DNA from: Cyclobacteriaceae bacterium
Lineage (GTDB): Bacteria > Bacteroidota > Bacteroidia > Cytophagales > Cyclobacteriaceae
Reading direction: 5' to 3'
Assembly: GCA_016787645.1 (NCBI GenBank)
Contig: JAEUUF010000026.1
Span: 62,001-126,000, forward strand
Length of the DNA stretch: 64,000 bases
The position numbers and the translations under genes were made by a program. Position 1 is the stretch's first letter; every line of letters begins with the position of its first letter. Below, piece by piece: positions 61,354 through 64,000 of this stretch. The notes under the pieces were generated by a model, which was not told the DNA's origin, made no database searches, and worked only from the letters and a program-made list of their open reading frames with translations.

Positions 61354-61486
61354 GGCTTACAAGTTGAAATCATGCCAAACTGAAAGGTAGGCAGGCACCC
61401 GTACTTCCACAACACGCACCAAACGTACCATGCATGGATCGACATAATCTCCCATCTTTGCTGACTAACTCAAGCATACAAAGGCC

Positions 61487-62317
61487 ATGATCTATTCCCT
61501 GTCCACCCAATATCCCTCCCGTCGTGCTTTCGTCACCGGCGCCGCCTCCGGCCTCGGCAAAGCCCTTTGCACTGAACTGGCCAAAGACAGCTGGACGCTG
61601 GGAATCGCCGATATCAACGCTGATAAGCTCGCGGTGGCAGCCGCCGAATTTGAGTCGTTGGGAGCCAAGACTATCCGCTTTCAGCTCGATGTGGCTGACC
61701 GTGATCAGTACCGTCAAGTGGCTCAAGATTTCTTGAAGGCTACCAGTGGTATCGACCTGTTATTCAATAACGCAGGCGTTGGTGATGGAGGAATGTTTGA
61801 AGAGTACTCGCTCGATAACTGGGAGTGGATGACGCGCGTGAACCAATTCAGCGTCATCTATGGCTGCTACTTCTTCATCCCGGCATTCAAGAAGCAACGG
61901 TCAGGTCATATTTTGAACACGGCCAGCCTGGCCGCCATCAGCTGCGCACCTACCATGGGTGCGTACAACATGACAAAGGCAGCGGTCGTCGCCATCAGTG
62001 AGACGCTGTATGGTGAGCTGATGGATTTCAACGTCAAAGTCTCCTGCATCCAGCCCTCCTATTTCAAGACGAATATTGCCGAAAGCTGCCGTGGCGGAGA
62101 AACAGTGAAGAAGACCACACAATTCTTTATTGACCGGTCAGGTATTGAGGCCAAAGAGGTGGCTGTCGAAATTCTTGTCCGTGCGGGCAAAGGAGAACTA
62201 TACATCATCCTGCCTAAAGTTGCACGGAAAGCCTGGCTATGGAAACGGTTGGCTCCCACTCGATTCCGCAAGATGGTAAAAGAAGGTTTTCAAGCGGCTG
62301 CCCGTAAGGTCAGATAG
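61487..62317 (+). CDS. SDR-family oxidoreductase
   Basis: A 276-residue classical SDR. TGAASGLGKA binds the nucleotide, NNAGVG is the NNAG motif, and Ser in TASLAA with YNMTK completes the catalytic set. ADIN after the second strand has Asp, so NAD(H) is preferred. The basic C-terminus (KAWLWKRLAPTRFRKM) may contact the membrane. The thioesterase gene starts five bases after its stop. The box CATCTTTG at 61453 is one base off the -7 consensus. Confidence 0.9.
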   Translation: MIYSLSTQYPSRRAFVTGAASGLGKALCTELAKDSWTLGIADINADKLAVAAAEFESLGAKTIRFQLDVADRDQYRQVAQDFLKATSGIDLLFNNAGVGDGGMFEEYSLDNWEWMTRVNQFSVIYGCYFFIPAFKKQRSGHILNTASLAAISCAPTMGAYNMTKAAVVAISETLYGELMDFNVKVSCIQPSYFKTNIAESCRGGETVKKTTQFFIDRSGIEAKEVAVEILVRAGKGELYIILPKVARKAWLWKRLAPTRFRKMVKEGFQAAARKVR

Positions 62318-62322
62318 GTCCC

Positions 62323-62742
62323 ATGAGTTCCATTCCTGTCGACCGACAAGTATACAGACTGCCGATAAAGGTAAATCGGACAGATATCGATGACCTCAAC
62401 CATGTCAATAACGTGGTGTATGTAAGCTGGATTCAGGATGCCGCGGCCGCGCATTGGAATTCGGCCGCCTCTGAAGCGCTGCGCCGTCAATGCCGGTGGG
62501 TAGTGCTGCGACATGAAATCAACTACTTGTCTTCTGCGGTAGAGGGGGAAGAACTCGAGGCGTTTACCTGGGTGGACCCGGCTACAGGAGTTCGTCAAAA
62601 CCGGCATGTATTGATTCAGCGGGTATCCGACCAAAAGGTAATGGCCACTGCACAAACCACTTGGTGCCTTCTTGATCCTGTCAGCGAAAAGCCAAAACGG
62701 ATCGGGCCGGAAATTGAAGAAGTTATCCGGTTAAAAAGCTGA
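62323..62742 (+). CDS. 4HBT-type acyl-CoA thioesterase
   Basis: A 139-residue hotdog-fold thioesterase. NRTDIDDLNHVNNVVYVSWIQDA carries the conserved Asp and HVNN of the 4-hydroxybenzoyl-CoA thioesterase group; LRHEINYLSSAVEGEEL is the second strand block. It should hydrolyse acyl-CoA or acyl-ACP. It is co-transcribed with the SDR before it. The 3' end overlaps a possible small gene on the other strand by 12 bases. Confidence 0.9.
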   Translation: MSSIPVDRQVYRLPIKVNRTDIDDLNHVNNVVYVSWIQDAAAAHWNSAASEALRRQCRWVVLRHEINYLSSAVEGEELEAFTWVDPATGVRQNRHVLIQRVSDQKVMATAQTTWCLLDPVSEKPKRIGPEIEEVIRLKS

Positions 62743-62862
62743 GAAGAGGCCGCCACGCTGCAGCATCTTCTTATGACGCCGGGTGCCAGACAGGTAAATG
62801 CACAACGAGCATACTCCAACCTGAAACACCAGGAAAGCCACGATAGCAAAAAATGTAATCAT
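62731..62862 (-). CDS. Possible 43-residue single-span membrane protein
   Basis: ATG at 62862 opens a 43-codon frame: an N-terminal hydrophobic span MITFFAIVAFLVFQVGVCSL with two Cys at the exit, then a short basic tail (SGTRRHKKMLQRGG). The charge pattern fits a one-pass membrane peptide with the tail in the cytosol. It occupies most of the gap between the thioesterase and HEAT-like genes. No family was recognised, so it may be chance. Confidence 0.4.
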   Translation of the reverse strand: MITFFAIVAFLVFQVGVCSLCIYLSGTRRHKKMLQRGGLFSAF

Positions 62863-62962
62863 ACACGTATCGTTTAATGTGGGATGCTAAACTATAATAG
62901 AATTCAATATTATCCTAATGGTCAGCTAATTAAGTTGAATTATATCAAGTAAATTATTGATA

Positions 62963-63505
62963 ATGAACTTGCTGAAGGCCGTTGAAAACTGTCATTCCCG
63001 GGCCGGCGTTGAAGTAATAGTGAAGTGGGTGGGCCACAGCCCTTCCCGATTCGGACAACTGACCAAGTTGCTCCTAAAGGGGACACGGAATGTCCAAATC
63101 CGGGCTTCCTGGCCTCTTAGCTATTGCTGCGAACGGTTTCCTGAGTTGGCGGGACCCCATCTTAAACAGCTGGTTAGACATCTCCGAAACCCCGACGTCC
63201 ACGGTTCTGTCCGGAGGTCAGTTGTGCGATCGATGCAATTCCTGGATATCCCCAAAAGCCTTCAAGGTGAAGTTGCCGATTTGTGCTTCGGATACCTTGC
63301 CAATCCGTCTGAGGAACCGGCCATCCGTATCTTCTCTATGTCGGTCCTGCTAAACCTGGTGGAAGTCGTCCCTGATCTGGCAGGCGAGCTGAAACTCATT
63401 ATCGAAGATCAGCTACCCTATGCCTCACCCGGGTTCCGAAGCCGTGCAAAGAAGGTGTTGAAGCAATTGAATACAATCAAGCGGCCCATGGATAGAAAGC
63501 CTTAG
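62963..63505 (+). CDS. HEAT-repeat-like helical protein
   Basis: A 180-residue soluble protein of paired helices (GHSPSRFGQLTKLLLKGTRNVQIRAS, HLKQLVRHLRNPDVHGSVRRSVVRSM, LCFGYLANPSEEPAIRIFSMSVL), a HEAT-like solenoid. Close relatives in Bacteroidota are, from memory, sometimes labelled adenylosuccinate lyase, but no lyase site is present. The ATG at 62963 was preferred to a TTG at 62957. Its TAG stop begins the promoter-like box of the next gene. The role is probably in protein binding. Confidence 0.75.
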   Translation: MNLLKAVENCHSRAGVEVIVKWVGHSPSRFGQLTKLLLKGTRNVQIRASWPLSYCCERFPELAGPHLKQLVRHLRNPDVHGSVRRSVVRSMQFLDIPKSLQGEVADLCFGYLANPSEEPAIRIFSMSVLLNLVEVVPDLAGELKLIIEDQLPYASPGFRSRAKKVLKQLNTIKRPMDRKP

Positions 63506-63510
63506 TTTTG
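63503..63510 (+). promoter_or_regulatory. TAGTTTTG -7 box reusing a stop codon
   Basis: The TAG stop codon of the HEAT-like gene (63503-63505) is the beginning of TAGTTTTG, a full match to TAnnTTTG, 13 bases before the DUF3667 start. No -33 TTTG is seen. Confidence 0.4.
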
Positions 63511-63523
63511 TGCGGCTTGATCA

Positions 63524-64000
63524 ATGACCGGTACGGAAGAGCACATTTGTAAGAGTTGCGGCAATCGATTTGCCGGTCTTTACTGCAATCAATGCGGTGA
63601 GCGGGTCATCCTTCCCCAGGACCGCTCCTTCCGAACCTTCCTCAGCAGTATCCTGGTTGCGCTGACATTTGCTGACAGCAAATTCTTCCGGTCAATCGGG
63701 TTGGTCGTAGTGAAACCTGGCTTTCTTTCCAGGGAATTTGCGGAAGGTCGACGGGTAAGATACCTGCGACCTATGTCTTTGTTCTTCCTGCTGAACCTTA
63801 TTTATTTCATCTTTCCGATCATCCAGCTCTTTAGCGCCACCCTCCGCACCCAACTCAATTCCTTCCATGGGCAGTACGCTGTTCCTGCCATCGCTTCCAA
63901 GATGACGGCGCTGGGCATCCGGGATATCAACTCATTTGCCCTCGTCTACGATCAAAAGACCGGTGGCCTGGCCAAAATGCTGGTGATCGTATTTGCCATA
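63524..64000 (+). CDS. DUF3667 membrane protein, 3' end outside window
   Basis: The first 159 codons of a protein that runs off the window edge. It starts with a zinc-ribbon-like pair of CxxC motifs (HICKSCGNRFAGLYCNQCGER), then LPQDRSFRTFLSSILVALTFADSKFFRSI, GFLSREFAEGRRVRYLRP, and a membrane helix (MSLFFLLNLIYFIFPIIQLF). This is the DUF3667 layout common in Bacteroidota. Function unknown. The frame was read directly from the ATG at 63524. Confidence 0.82.
   Translation, partial: MTGTEEHICKSCGNRFAGLYCNQCGERVILPQDRSFRTFLSSILVALTFADSKFFRSIGLVVVKPGFLSREFAEGRRVRYLRPMSLFFLLNLIYFIFPIIQLFSATLRTQLNSFHGQYAVPAIASKMTALGIRDINSFALVYDQKTGGLAKMLVIVFAI

Overview
The window looks like a chromosomal segment of a member of the Bacteroidota, most likely order Cytophagales. 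The evidence is the mix of stand-alone FtsX-type ABC permeases of about 800 residues, signal-peptide-bearing peptidases and beta-barrel proteins, a DUF3667 protein, a VPS10/BNR-repeat protein of about 1,000 residues, weak Shine-Dalgarno use, and several TAnnTTTG boxes like the Bacteroidota -7 promoter element. Composition and codon use look even throughout. I see no tRNA or rRNA gene, insertion sequence, phage gene, CRISPR array or replication origin, and no gene-free stretch longer than about 220 bases.

Layout: 1-6.3 kb, a beta-lactamase-fold lipoprotein, an FtsX-like permease and a lipoprotein type I pullulanase. 6.4-11.8 kb, a UbiA-like membrane protein coupled to a methyltransferase, a cyanophycinase-like S51 peptidase, an exported M28 peptidase and a PLP decarboxylase. 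11.9-17 kb, a stress block: coiled-coil protein, ribosome hibernation factor, two universal stress proteins, a cardiolipin synthase-like phospholipase D and a YdjM-type membrane protein. 17-30.3 kb, a second FtsX permease, adenine deaminase, an exported esterase-like protein, an outer-membrane protein, an MBL-fold hydrolase, the ABC-F protein Uup, a CPA1 Na+/H+ antiporter and a divalent-cation operon (CAX antiporter, VIT/CCC1-like protein, exported beta-rich protein). 30.4-36.8 kb, the VPS10/BNR protein and a sulfur cluster (two rhodaneses, an MBL-rhodanese fusion, DUF6132, DUF2892, Crp/Fnr regulator). 36.8-43.7 kb, an outer-membrane protein, GlgX, CorA, an APC permease and an aldo/keto reductase fused to a Rid domain. 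43.7-54.7 kb, hydrolases of peptidase families S9, M24 and S10, an alpha/beta hydrolase, a second PLP decarboxylase, another beta-lactamase-fold protein and an M29-like lipoprotein that seems to have lost its metal site. 54.8-62.8 kb, two lipid-type operons (SDR, acyl-CoA dehydrogenase, APH-fold kinase; SDR, thioesterase) around a three-gene cell-surface locus (WD40, beta-barrel, IPT/kelch lipoprotein). 63-64 kb, a HEAT-like protein and the 5' part of a DUF3667 membrane protein.

The least expected feature is a set of intergenic heptanucleotide repeats. Four unrelated 7-bp families (NTYACYG, ATATCGA, NTNGGGG and TTGAACT) all keep period 7 and sit exactly at gene ends or starts. The largest is a 17-unit array between two rhodanese genes. 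Another forms a 124-nt near-perfect hairpin between two convergent genes. NTYACYG units supply the stop codons of at least five genes. Other points of note are the AKR-Rid fusion, the M29-like pseudoenzyme, the surface locus, and promoter-like boxes that begin with the stop codon of the gene before.
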